Positions 53,657-61,357 of a stretch of DNA of 64,000 nucleotides are shown piece by piece (position 1 is the stretch's first letter; each line of letters begins with the position of its first letter). Location of the stretch: the NCBI GenBank assembly GCA_963781155.1, contig CAWAEC010000014.1, positions 558,001 through 622,000 of the forward strand, read 5' to 3'. The DNA is from PALSA-693 sp963781155 (lineage in GTDB: Bacteria; Actinomycetota; Acidimicrobiia; Acidimicrobiales; Palsa-688). The translations under genes were made by a program, and so were the position numbers. Under the pieces are notes generated by a model, which did no database searches, was not told where the DNA came from, and was given only the letters and a program-made list of their open reading frames with translations.

Positions 53657-54288
53657 TTAGATAAGTTGGACGAGACCGACGGCCACGAAGGCCAAGGCGA
53701 CCGGCACGTCCACGGCCGCCCAGGGGGCTACCAGCTTTTGGACCAGCAGGACACCCGCGAGGACCGCCATCCAGGTCAGGCTCATGGCGCCGAGGGCGAT
53801 CATCACGAGCATTAGGCCTCCGCTCGACCCCACGCAGCACAGCCCGAGCTCCCATCCCGCCATGGACCGGTCCCGGCACATCCCGCGAAAACGTCCCTTG
53901 ATCGGGGTCAGCTCATACAGGCCTGCCGCCACTGTTATCGCGCCGGCGACCGCCGTTCCGTGGGGACGGTATACGGCGAAGACGAGGACGCCGACCAGAG
54001 ACCACACACCCAGGTAAGAGGCGATATAGCGCGGCACGTCCAGGAAGCGGCGATGATCGGCCGCCACGCGGAGGGTTGACGGGGCAGTGCCGGGGAGCAT
54101 CATGGCCGCCATCATCGGTACCCAGACCGACAGGAAGAACGGAAACGACCGAGCGCCGTCGCGGTACCCATATCCATACCGCTCATGCGTGCGGAAGCGA
54201 GAATCCAACCGGCGGCTCCGAGGCCGATCGTGGCGGCCAAAGCGGTGGCCTGACCGGCAGCCGGGGGTGATGCGGATCGTGTGTTCAT
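53657..54288 (-). CDS. DUF2182 integral membrane protein, split by a -1 frameshift
   Basis: About 210 residues when joined. The N-terminal piece (start 54288) has AAGQATALAATIGLGAAGWIL and the Met-rich SGMDMG. The rest, in another frame from about 54150, has FFLSVWVPMMAAMMLPGTAPSTL, a helix rich in Met, and MCRDRSMAGWELGLCCVGSSGGLMLVMIALGAMSLTWMAVLAG. SGMDMG, WxxMMxAMMxP and the GxxCxGxxxxLM pattern define DUF2182, a putative metal-binding membrane family. One base seems missing near GCGCTCGGTCGTTTCC. The ATG overlaps the ArsR stop. Confidence 0.75.
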
Positions 54289-54635
54289 CGTCGACTCCTC
54301 GATTTCTCTTCTCTGTGGGCGCCTTCGGCTATCCGCTTTATGGCGTCGAGGCGGCGGTCCCACCGGCTCGCCACGTCGGCCATGGCCCTGATGGCCTCGT
54401 CGAGCCGGCGGTCGTCGACCCGGAAAAGGACGTCGCGACCCTGCTTGCGGCGGCCGACCAGCCCGACCTCCTCGAGTACCACCAGGTGCTTTGAAACGGC
54501 CTGCCGCGTAAACGGGACTTGCCCAGCCAGCTCCGTCGCGGTTGCCTCGCCCCCACTCACTAACAGGTCGAGGACCCGCCGACGGGACGGGTCGGCGATA
54601 GCCGACCACAGCTCGTCGTCGAGCTCATGATTCAT
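54285..54635 (-). CDS. ArsR-family transcriptional regulator
   Basis: 116-residue winged-helix repressor. DELWSAIADPSRRRVLDLLVSGGEATATELAGQVPFTRQAVSKHLVVLEEVGLVGRRKQGRDVLFRVD (about 6-73) is the ArsR HTH of the type usually paired with SRPBCC proteins. There are no cysteines forming the classic metal site, so the ligand may be organic. Start ATG 54635 overlaps the SRPBCC stop (ATGA), and its own stop overlaps the DUF2182 start. The 18-base palindrome upstream of the operon is a likely target. Confidence 0.9.
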   Translation of the reverse strand: MNHELDDELWSAIADPSRRRVLDLLVSGGEATATELAGQVPFTRQAVSKHLVVLEEVGLVGRRKQGRDVLFRVDDRRLDEAIRAMADVASRWDRRLDAIKRIAEGAHREEKSRSRR

Positions 54636-55081
54636 TCCTGGCCGGCTGCAGGAAACAGTCCGGCGAGGCGGCTGAAACACTGCACCCACCCACCCCGGTG
54701 GTCTTCGGCGTAGTCCTTCTTGTCGCCGTCCGACCAACTGAGGCGCTCCACGCCGGATTCGACGACGCGGAGGCGAGTGCGTTCTGGACCGATGACCGAA
54801 AGGGTGAACTCAACGAGAACCGAGTTCTCGGGCGTCGGGTCATCATCTTGCGGGCGGTTCCACCAGAAGGAGAACCGGCTCGGCTCGTCAACGGTCTGAA
54901 CGACGATGGCCGTTCCCTTGTTCTGTCCGAAGGCCAGGTACCCCATGCCCCCTGGCTTGAGTTCCAGCTCCACGCGGTCGGCGAACCACCGCTTGATCTG
55001 GTCCGGTTCGGTGATGGTGCGCCACACCACATCCATCGGAGCCTCGATCTCCACGTCCCGTTCGATCCCAAAGTCGATCAT
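54632..55081 (-). CDS. SRPBCC (AHSA1-like) domain protein
   Basis: 149-residue START/AHSA1-fold protein. IERDVEIEAPMDVVWRTITEPDQIKRWFAD is the typical opening (EIxAPxExVWxAITxPxxIxxWF), and FSFWWNRPQDD, VLVEFTLSVIGPERTRLRVVESG and GGWVQCFSRLAGL complete it. These proteins bind hydrophobic ligands; fusion-like operons of AHSA1 protein and ArsR regulator are common and suggest ligand sensing. GGGAGG lies about 8 bases upstream of the ATG. Confidence 0.9.
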   Translation of the reverse strand: MIDFGIERDVEIEAPMDVVWRTITEPDQIKRWFADRVELELKPGGMGYLAFGQNKGTAIVVQTVDEPSRFSFWWNRPQDDDPTPENSVLVEFTLSVIGPERTRLRVVESGVERLSWSDGDKKDYAEDHRGGWVQCFSRLAGLFPAAGQE

Positions 55082-55104
55082 CGCCGTTCCTCCCTTTCCG
55101 CGTC

Positions 55105-55159
55105 ATGTGCAACCGACGGTAGCACATCACAACCGGTTGCGCAACCGGTAGTTGCACAT
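55105..55159. promoter_or_regulatory. Palindromic operator region of the SRPBCC-ArsR operon
   Basis: ACCGGTTGC-GCAACCGGT (55132-55149) is a perfect 18-base palindrome. A second, wider dyad ATGTGCAAC (55105-55113) / GTTGCACAT (55151-55159) surrounds it. The motif CAACCG recurs four times in 50 bases. The site begins 24 bases upstream of the SRPBCC start, so it is a strong candidate for the ArsR repressor binding site and the operon promoter. Confidence 0.65.
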
Positions 55160-55653
55160 CCCCGGAGCGCGGCCTGGGCCGGTCGCCCGACGTCGTTCGA
55201 AGTGAGTTCAGGAACCGCGAGATAGCGACCGAGGTAACTGCCGCCGTGCAGAGCAATGGCTTCGACGTGATCTCGCTTTCCGGAGCCAGGCGGCCCGCGC
55301 GGCTGAGACGAGATGGCAAACCGTGGGAATCAACCGTAGCCCCCACAGGTCGACGATGAGTCGGGACAATGCGCATCGTCGACAGGCTTCGTCGACCGCG
55401 GCCGGCGGGCAACGTGTCGATTCCGAAATTGCTCAGGCGTTCTCGCCGGAGATTACGCGTGATGAAAGCCGGAGTGCGCTCGTCATGGTGATGCGTACAC
55501 CCCCGGACAAGACACATGCCAGCACCCTGTGCCTGGGCTGCGGACTATCGCATGATCAAGGAGTCAACTACCGGCTCGCTCCGCTCGTGTCACAACCGGG
55601 TGGAGTCAGATGCCAGGCACCACCGTTGCAACCTTCCTGAGGAGGACTACGAC
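55160..55653. other. Intergenic region with one long inverted repeat
   Basis: About 490 bases without a supportable gene. GTCGACGATG (55349-55358) and CATCGTCGAC (55374-55383) form a perfect ten-base inverted repeat with a 15-base loop. Its position between divergent transcription units could mark a regulatory site or a structured RNA, but there is nothing further to decide it. Confidence 0.35.
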
Positions 55654-55851
55654 ATGAAGAATCTCTTTTTCGAGCAGAACATAGCCCTGGTGTCTGCGGT
55701 TGGGACAATGGAGGCCATCGTCCCTTCGGACGAGTCCGCTCCCGGAGGGATCGATTCGCGGCGTACCGCTGGCCGTATCCCGGACAAGGCTCGGTCCTGG
55801 TACCAGCGGTTGCTCGAGGTCGCCGCGCACAATCCTCCGCACCCGCTTTAG
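55654..55851 (+). CDS. Small hypothetical protein with a strong ribosome site
   Basis: 65 residues starting MKNLFFEQNIALVSAVGTME and ending RLLEVAAHNPPHPL. AGGAGG lies 9-10 bases upstream of the ATG, one of the best ribosome sites in the window, which is the main reason to call it. No signal peptide, cysteines or recognisable domain; the middle is polar with SDESAPGGIDSRR. The function is unknown. Confidence 0.5.
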   Translation: MKNLFFEQNIALVSAVGTMEAIVPSDESAPGGIDSRRTAGRIPDKARSWYQRLLEVAAHNPPHPL

Positions 55852-55927
55852 CGAACCCCCCGACCGGTGAGAGAGGCGCAGCGGTCCAAGGGTACCGGCT
55901 GCCATGCCAGCGCTCGGCTCCAGGCCG

Positions 55928-56197
55928 TCAGGCGGTCGGTGCCCCCGTTCCGCCGAGTGCCGTCCGAAGGGCGCGGATGTCAAGCTCGGGGAAGCGCTCG
56001 GCGACGGCTGTGAAGGCCAGCTCGTCCACCTCGGCGGGACCGCACAGAAACTCGATTCCGATCGGGCGGTCGTCATAGTCGACGTCGACCAGGAGGTGCC
56101 CGTCCAGGACTTCGACGGTCCGGGCGACGCCCGCCTCAGGCTGCAGCTGGACGTAGGTGGCGTCCCCTTCGGCGTCGTAGCGCACGAGCACAATCAC
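55928..56197 (-). CDS. DUF2283 domain protein
   Basis: 89-residue protein. VRYDAEGDATYVQLQPEAG is the DUF2283 opening (xxYDxxxDxLYIxL), followed by VLDGHLLVDVDYDDRPIGIEFL (the VDxDxxGxxxGIEIL strand motif). GTG 56197 is the start, and the gene begins 5 bases after the stop of the DUF4258 gene. DUF2283 and DUF4258 genes are repeatedly found side by side and are suspected toxin-antitoxin-like pairs; here DUF2283 would be the second gene. Confidence 0.78.
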   Translation of the reverse strand: MIVLVRYDAEGDATYVQLQPEAGVARTVEVLDGHLLVDVDYDDRPIGIEFLCGPAEVDELAFTAVAERFPELDIRALRTALGGTGAPTA

Positions 56198-56202
56198 CGA
56201 CG

Positions 56203-56433
56203 CTACTCCTCGATGTCACGATCGGCGACGGTGATCACGGTCGCCGGATCGCCCTTGGTCAGCACAACCTTCAGCCGGCGGCCTGCGCCGGTTTTACCGA
56301 GCCGCACGGTTCGATCTGACCGGTAACGAGAGTCGTACGAAGTCTCTGGGTTGTCCACAGCAGCCTCGTACACCTCGTGGACCCCTATGCGTCTGGACTC
56401 CATCTGGAGTTGGGCGTGGCGGGTGAACCGCAC
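56203..56433 (-). CDS. DUF4258 domain protein (possible RelE/BrnT-like toxin fold)
   Basis: 76 residues. FTRHAQLQMESRRIGVHEVYEAAVDNPETSYDSRY is typical of DUF4258 (xHAxxRMxxRxIxxxxVxxxl), followed by RRLKVVLTKGDPATVITVA (the VVxxxxxxxxVITV strand). The fold is thought to resemble small RNase-like toxins. GTG 56433 starts it, and it is directly followed by the DUF2283 gene, so the two look like an operon of two small partner proteins. Confidence 0.75.
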   Translation of the reverse strand: MRFTRHAQLQMESRRIGVHEVYEAAVDNPETSYDSRYRSDRTVRLGKTGAGRRLKVVLTKGDPATVITVADRDIEE

Positions 56434-56447
56434 CGAACCTCCGGAAC

Positions 56448-56783
56448 TTAACCGTCATCGGCGTTCTGCTCGGCATTGGCATCTCTGACGGACCTCAACA
56501 GACGGACAGCCTCAGCAACCTTCGCCGACGCTGAATCTGTCCTCTCCGTGCCCAGTAGCGGAGCGAGCACAACAAGCACCTGTTGCGCGTCGTCCAGGAC
56601 CAAGCCCTGCTCCGCCGCAGTCCTCAGAAGCGACAGGTAGGAGTCCCGACCCACGTCCAAGGCGACGAGCGCAGCGAAACGGACCGCCAAGACGAACTCC
56701 GAGGGCAGCGTTGTTCTGACGTCGGATACGGCGGTCATTTCCCTGAGGACTGCAGCTAAGGGAGGATTATGGTCATCTGACAC
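56448..56783 (-). CDS. Carboxymuconolactone decarboxylase-like protein without CxxC
   Basis: 111 residues. RTTLPSEFVLAVRFAALVAL, SYLSLLRTAAEQGLVLDDAQQVLVVLAPLLGTERTDSAS is the helical pattern of small CMD/AhpD-like proteins common in actinobacteria (LDxxxxxLxRLAALVAL, A-x-x-GxTxxEIxxVLxxxAPxxG). The redox-active CxxC of true AhpD is absent, so a decarboxylase or non-enzymatic role is more likely. The GTG at 56783 follows GAAAGG. Confidence 0.6.
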   Translation of the reverse strand: MSDDHNPPLAAVLREMTAVSDVRTTLPSEFVLAVRFAALVALDVGRDSYLSLLRTAAEQGLVLDDAQQVLVVLAPLLGTERTDSASAKVAEAVRLLRSVRDANAEQNADDG

Positions 56784-57054
56784 GGCATACCTTTCCGAAT
56801 CCAGACGTAACCAATAGAGCCCATTCCGAATGGATAGGAGCTCAGATGATCGACGATAATATAAGCAGCCAAGCTCGGGAGCGAGAGGCTCCACCAATGG
56901 GTTCTGAACCATCTCGGGAGCTCCGCTCCGATCGTCTGGATGTTCCCTCTCGCTATCCCGCCGTGGCGCTCGGTCTCGTCAAGGGCATCTCTTCCGGATG
57001 GGATGTCGTCGTCATGAACTGATCCCACCCGACGTCGGACGCGCCCATAGAACC

Positions 57055-57639
57055 TCACTCCGGTTCTGGAGGCGGATCGGCCGTGTCATGTTGGCGATGA
57101 TCGCTTCGTACAAGTGCGCCCAGTTCCCGCCCCAACCCGATCGACGGTCCGCCGACCAGTTCCCAGGCCCGCTCGATCCCGACCAGAAAACAGACGATCA
57201 CCGTCACCGCCACAGTCCGGGCAGCGCCGGCATCCCCTCGATCGAGAACCAGGTTGAGTCCGGCGATCAGCTGAACGACGAACGTGAACGCCAAAGTGAG
57301 CAAGAAAGCGGCATCGCGAAGGTCACGGCGCTGCCAGCCGTGGATGCGGATGAGTGACAGCACCGACGCGGTGACGAAGGTCAGACCGAGGGCCGCAACT
57401 ATCACCGCGGCCCAGGCGATCTTGTCTCCGGGAATCAATGCAAATAGTGAAATTGCGAGCGCATTGCTGAATCCGGTCAGGGCTGCCGACGCTCGGATCC
57501 GGTGAATCTGCGTCTCACCCGATTCGGCCAGCCGCTCTTGAGAGACGGAAATAGCCACAAACAGCAGACCGATCAGCGCGCCTGCCACGCCTGCGGTCGC
57601 CACAAAGAAGTCATCAAGGCTCTCAGGTGTCACGCTCAT
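57055..57639 (-). CDS. Four-helix membrane protein of unknown function
   Basis: 194 residues. Starts SVTPESLDDFFVATAGVAGALIGLLFVAISVS, a pattern seen in small actinobacterial membrane proteins of the FFxxxAGxAGALIGLLFVAISV type. It has further helices at LTGFSNALAISLFALIPG, IAWAAVIVAALGLTFVTASVL and AFLLTLAFTFVVQLIAGLNLVL, and a polar C-terminus. ATG 57639 is chosen as start. Not part of an obvious operon; function unknown. Confidence 0.7.
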   Translation of the reverse strand: MSVTPESLDDFFVATAGVAGALIGLLFVAISVSQERLAESGETQIHRIRASAALTGFSNALAISLFALIPGDKIAWAAVIVAALGLTFVTASVLSLIRIHGWQRRDLRDAAFLLTLAFTFVVQLIAGLNLVLDRGDAGAARTVAVTVIVCFLVGIERAWELVGGPSIGLGRELGALVRSDHRQHDTADPPPEPE

Positions 57640-58328
57640 ATCGTTGCATGTACGCCCGGCCAGCCTCCTGATGAAAGGTCGCTGAGCGGACAGAGTCGGA
57701 GCGCGGAAGGTGGCGGGTTGGCATACGACCTGTGCCATCACTCGGGGACCCGATTGTCACCGGTGCGTGAAGCGTGGGCTCGACTGAAAGGCAATCGGGT
57801 TGTCGTTGACGGTTCGCCGACCGCTGTTCTGCGATCAGGATTCTGTCCGGCGCCAAACGCTGGTTGAGGAGTTCGATGTGCCGGCCGAAACACGCTGCGT
57901 GGCGTCGGGGAGGGCCGGGTCCGTTCGGTCGGGTGCTGCGGCGGCCAGAGCCACTCGGGCTCTCCAGCCACGGGCCCGGCGGAGCGCGGCCCGCGACATC
58001 CCTGGAGTCCGGTTAAGGGCCGGGATCTCCGGCAGGTGGCGCCCTTCGTTCTCGGGCGAGTATGGACCGAGGCCCGGGCGGCCCGACTGCGTGCCTGGCG
58101 ACGACGACTTGGGGCTAACCGCCCCGAGCTGGCGATGGACTCCAACGACGATCAGCACGGATCCGGCGGCTTCGATCTCGCAGAGGTCGTAGGCCGTTGG
58201 GGGCATCGGTCATGCCCGTCTTCTCACAGAGGAGCAGGATCCTCTGATCGAGGAGTGCCTGTCCGTTTCGACAGCGCCAGCTCGCCGGAACATTGGCACG
58301 GTCGACCGGGACAGTAGAGCGCTCTGAC
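57640..58328. other. Long intergenic region without recognisable gene
   Basis: 689 bases, the longest apparently non-coding stretch of the window. Several frames are open on both strands but all have shadow-like, arginine- and serine-rich composition and no ribosome site. I find no tRNA, long hairpin or repeat. It may contain decayed genes or promoters. Confidence 0.4.
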
Positions 58329-59375
58329 TTACACCGAGCGGGCCTCGACGAGGTGATCGGTGAGAGCGCGGATCATGGGCACGAGCCGAGCCCGGGACGG
58401 CACGAGCGGACGGAGCACGCCTTCTTGGATTGCCCCCTCGGCGCACACAGGGCCGACGCACGCGGTGACCACCCTGCCGTTGAGTGCCTCGCGTAGCTCC
58501 GAATGAAGCCCAATCTCCCGTGCCAACACGAACAGGTTGTGGATGGCGGGCGCGATCACGAAGGTAACGGCTGCCAGCTGGTCGGCGCATGCCGCCCTGA
58601 TGAGGTCCTGGGCGGGGATGGGATCGGCGGGCAAGCTGAGCCGGTAGGCATCGACCTGGATGACCTCGGCCCCGGCGCCAGCGAGCCGGGCCACCCCGTC
58701 GGGGTCGCCGACGCCGTGGAGCTGGAGCACCACCCGGCGGCCGGCCAGCGGCTCGGCCGACACTCGCCCGATCAACTCGTCGAGGCGCTCATGGGGAGCC
58801 CGCCACCACTCGGTCAGCCCGGCGGCGGTGTTGGCCGACGCCGCCTTGGCCCCCCGGTTGGCGACCCGGGCCTGGCCGAGAGCTCCTACTAACGCCTCGC
58901 GCATGCCCCACGACTCGGCTGCGGCCAGCCAGGTGCGCATGCCGAAGCCCGTCGAGGCGAGCAGGAAATCGGGAGGGCGGTCGACCACATCGGCCGTGCT
59001 GGCCTTGAGCAGCTCGTCCTGTTCGTAGGAGAAGACTTGCAACGCCGGTCCCAGCAACACCCGAGCGCCCCGCTTTTGGAGCAACTCGGCCTGCTCGGTG
59101 GCTCGACGTTCCGCGGTAACGCCGATCGTCATCCCCTGCAACGGACCGTTGGGCACGAGTCGATTCTCGCGCCACCACACCACGAGGCCCGACGCCTCAC
59201 CCACGCCCATCCCAATTGGCTCGCTACCCTCGAGTGTCGTGGAAACCCAGCCGGCCTTCTGAGCGGGTTGACCAAGCGGATGCTCAGGGTTGGATGGCTC
59301 CGCAGCAGAACTGGCAAGGCCCGGATCCATGCTCGCGGAAACCACCTCGAGAGAGATCATGACTGGTTCTGTCAC
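58329..59375 (-). CDS. Uroporphyrinogen-III synthase-like (HemD) protein
   Basis: 348 residues. The HemD core runs from about residue 80 to the end: GMTIGVTAERRATEQAELLQKRGARVLLGPAL, FLLASTGFGMRTWLAAAESWG, QARVANRGAKAASANTAAGL and AVTFVIAPAIHNLFVLARE, and it closes RVVTACVGPVCAEGAIQEG. The first 80 residues are low-complexity and of doubtful reality; a start closer to residue 75-80 is possible. No winged-helix domain is fused, unlike the mycobacterial HemD-regulator proteins. No other heme genes are adjacent; the nearest operon is urease-related, so a role in heme/siroheme or in nitrogen regulation is open. Confidence 0.78.
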   Translation of the reverse strand: MTEPVMISLEVVSASMDPGLASSAAEPSNPEHPLGQPAQKAGWVSTTLEGSEPIGMGVGEASGLVVWWRENRLVPNGPLQGMTIGVTAERRATEQAELLQKRGARVLLGPALQVFSYEQDELLKASTADVVDRPPDFLLASTGFGMRTWLAAAESWGMREALVGALGQARVANRGAKAASANTAAGLTEWWRAPHERLDELIGRVSAEPLAGRRVVLQLHGVGDPDGVARLAGAGAEVIQVDAYRLSLPADPIPAQDLIRAACADQLAAVTFVIAPAIHNLFVLAREIGLHSELREALNGRVVTACVGPVCAEGAIQEGVLRPLVPSRARLVPMIRALTDHLVEARSV

Positions 59376-59605
59376 GTCACGACATAGAGCGGTTTGTCCC
59401 CCCTGGCCACTCGTTGCAGGTTCTCGGCGGCGGCGGCTCCTCGCCGGCGCGATGTTTCGTAGGCGATCGGCTCGGGGGCCCGAAGCGGAGCGCTCGGTCC
59501 CGCCAGCCCTATCCGGCGGGTTGACCCCTCTCCGATTGGGTATTCATGGAGCCGTCACAGGTGGAGCGTGCAAACGATATGCCCGCCGGGCACAGTGGGA
59601 GAAGG

Positions 59606-60412
59606 ATGCAGATTCGGGTCGGATGCGAGTTCCTCTACGAAGCAGAGGTGGCGACGCACGCCGTGATCCAGGTCGAGCCCCGCCTCGACGGGGCGGTGCG
59701 GGCGCTGGACGAGCAGTGGGCCAACAAGCCGCCGCTCGCCATGTCGCGCTACGTGGACGGGTTCGGCAACATCTGCCGCCGGGCGACCATGCCTGTTGGA
59801 GCCTCTTCACTGCGCTATGACGCCCTCGCGCAGGTGCCCGACGGGCCCGATCCCGAGTGTCTCGACGCGCCGGAAGTAGCCCCCGAGGACCTTCCTGACG
59901 AGGCGCTGGTCTTCACGCTGGCCAGCACCTTCTGCCCGACCCAGGAGCTCGCTGACGACGCCTGGCGCTTGTTCGGGTCCATTCCGCCCGGATGGCGTCG
60001 GGTGCAAGCGATCAGCGACTGGGTCCACCGCGAGATCAATTTCGGGTATCTCCAGACCGCGCCGTTCGCTACGGCGGCCGACGTGTTCAAGAGCCGGGCC
60101 GGCGTGTGCCGGGACTTCGCCCACCTGGCGGTGACCTTCTGCCGAGCGCTCAACATTCCGGCCCGTTATGCGTTCGGCTACTTGCCCGATATCGCCGTTC
60201 CCCTCAACCCCGATCCCATGGACTTCTGCGCGTGGATGGAGGTGTTTCTCGGCGGCGCCTGGTGGACGTTCGATCCCCGCAACAACCAACGACGACTCGG
60301 TCGGGTCCTCATCGGCCGGGGTCGGGACGCCCTCGACGTGGCCATGATCTCCACCTACGGAGGGCCCCGGCTCACCTCGATGACGGTGTGGGCTGATGAG
60401 GTGATCGGCTGA
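59606..60412 (+). CDS. Transglutaminase-like superfamily protein (cysteine protease type)
   Basis: 268 residues. The N-terminal beta domain begins QIRVGCEFLYEAEVATHAVIQVEP, typical of bacterial transglutaminase-like proteins. The catalytic core has FKSRAGVCRDFAHLAVTFCRALNIPARYAFGYLPD (Cys in GVCRDFAH), CAWMEVFLGGAWWTFDPRN (His position appears as CAWMEVF, with Asp in FDPRN). The usual HAWxE is thus CAWME here, which weakens the triad. ATG 59606 follows GGGAGAAGG. The next gene is a paralogue. Confidence 0.8.
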   Translation: MQIRVGCEFLYEAEVATHAVIQVEPRLDGAVRALDEQWANKPPLAMSRYVDGFGNICRRATMPVGASSLRYDALAQVPDGPDPECLDAPEVAPEDLPDEALVFTLASTFCPTQELADDAWRLFGSIPPGWRRVQAISDWVHREINFGYLQTAPFATAADVFKSRAGVCRDFAHLAVTFCRALNIPARYAFGYLPDIAVPLNPDPMDFCAWMEVFLGGAWWTFDPRNNQRRLGRVLIGRGRDALDVAMISTYGGPRLTSMTVWADEVIG

Positions 60413-60520
60413 GCCTGGCCGTCGTGTTCACGAAATTGTCATGGTTTGGATCCACCACGCGACACATGGCGTCGACATACTGTCGGACATGCGTGGGGGC
60501 CCGCGGCAAGGACAAGCGTC

Positions 60521-61357
60521 GTGAACGAGCGCGGATCCGCGGTCCCGACCGTCGACGAACGGGCCTCACGCATGTTCGCTCTCGATCAGAGGATCCGCTA
60601 CCGCTACAGCTCGCCTGTCACCAACCTGCGCCAACGCCTCAAGGTCGTTCCTCCGCTCACCCACGGACCGCAACGACGAAACCGTTGGCAGCTCACCGTT
60701 CAAGGGGTGCCGTTTTCGAGCACGCGGACGTTCCTCGATCGCTTCGGCAACGTGACGATCGACGTCACCGTGCCCCGGGTCCGTGATGCAGTCGAGTTCG
60801 TAGTCGAGGTCGAGGCCGGCACCGATGAGTCCACATGGCCATGCGACCCCGTCGTCGACCGCGGCTACCTCCAGCCCACCCGCTTGACCCGCGCCGAGGG
60901 CTCTGTCGGCGAGCTGGTGGCTGCGGGCGGTGACCCGGACGTGGCGTCCCTCTGCGAGAGGGTCCACCGTTCCCTCGACTACGAGTGGGGGGTCACTGGT
61001 ATCAGCACCACGGCATCCGAGGCTCTGGTCGGCGGTCGCGGGGTCTGTCAGGACTTCGCCCACGTCATGCTGGCGGCCTGCCGGGCGTCGGGAATACCGG
61101 CCCGCTACGTATCAGGGCATCTCGCCGGCGAAGGTGGGAGTCACGCGTGGGTCGAGGTCTTGCATCCGCACCCGTACTGCCGGAACCGCTGGGTCGCCCA
61201 GGGTTGGGATCCCACCCACAACTGCCGGGCCAACTCTGACTACCTCGCAGTCGCGGTTGGACGTGACTATGCGGATATAGCACCCCTGTCGGGTACCTAC
61301 CACGGTGCGGGTGCGACCAACGCCCTCGCCGTGGACAAGCGCCTCGAGCTCACGTAG
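60521..61357 (+). CDS. Transglutaminase-like superfamily protein with intact triad
   Basis: 278 residues. FALDQRIRYRYSSPVTNLRQRLKVVPP is the N-terminal domain of the same family as the previous gene. The active site has ALVGGRGVCQDFAHVMLAACRASGIPARYVSGHL (Cys), GSHAWVEVLHPH (His in SHAWVE) and GWDPTHN (Asp), so all three residues are present. Likely an amidase or peptidase acting on isopeptide or peptide substrates, or a ligase. It lies 108 bases after the first, and both precede an amidohydrolase and urease genes on the other strand. GTG 60521 or ATG 60572 may be the start. Confidence 0.85.
   Translation: MNERGSAVPTVDERASRMFALDQRIRYRYSSPVTNLRQRLKVVPPLTHGPQRRNRWQLTVQGVPFSSTRTFLDRFGNVTIDVTVPRVRDAVEFVVEVEAGTDESTWPCDPVVDRGYLQPTRLTRAEGSVGELVAAGGDPDVASLCERVHRSLDYEWGVTGISTTASEALVGGRGVCQDFAHVMLAACRASGIPARYVSGHLAGEGGSHAWVEVLHPHPYCRNRWVAQGWDPTHNCRANSDYLAVAVGRDYADIAPLSGTYHGAGATNALAVDKRLELT

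Noticed and set aside
55349..55383. Ten-base inverted repeat GTCGACGATG/CATCGTCGAC as a possible terminator or att site
   Set aside because: A 15-base loop, no T-run and no integrase or tRNA nearby; recorded only as a repeat within the intergenic region.
57640..58328. Frames on both strands in the 57.6-58.3 kb gap
   Set aside because: Arg/Ser/Pro-rich, no starts with ribosome sites, no recognisable domain; left as non-coding.
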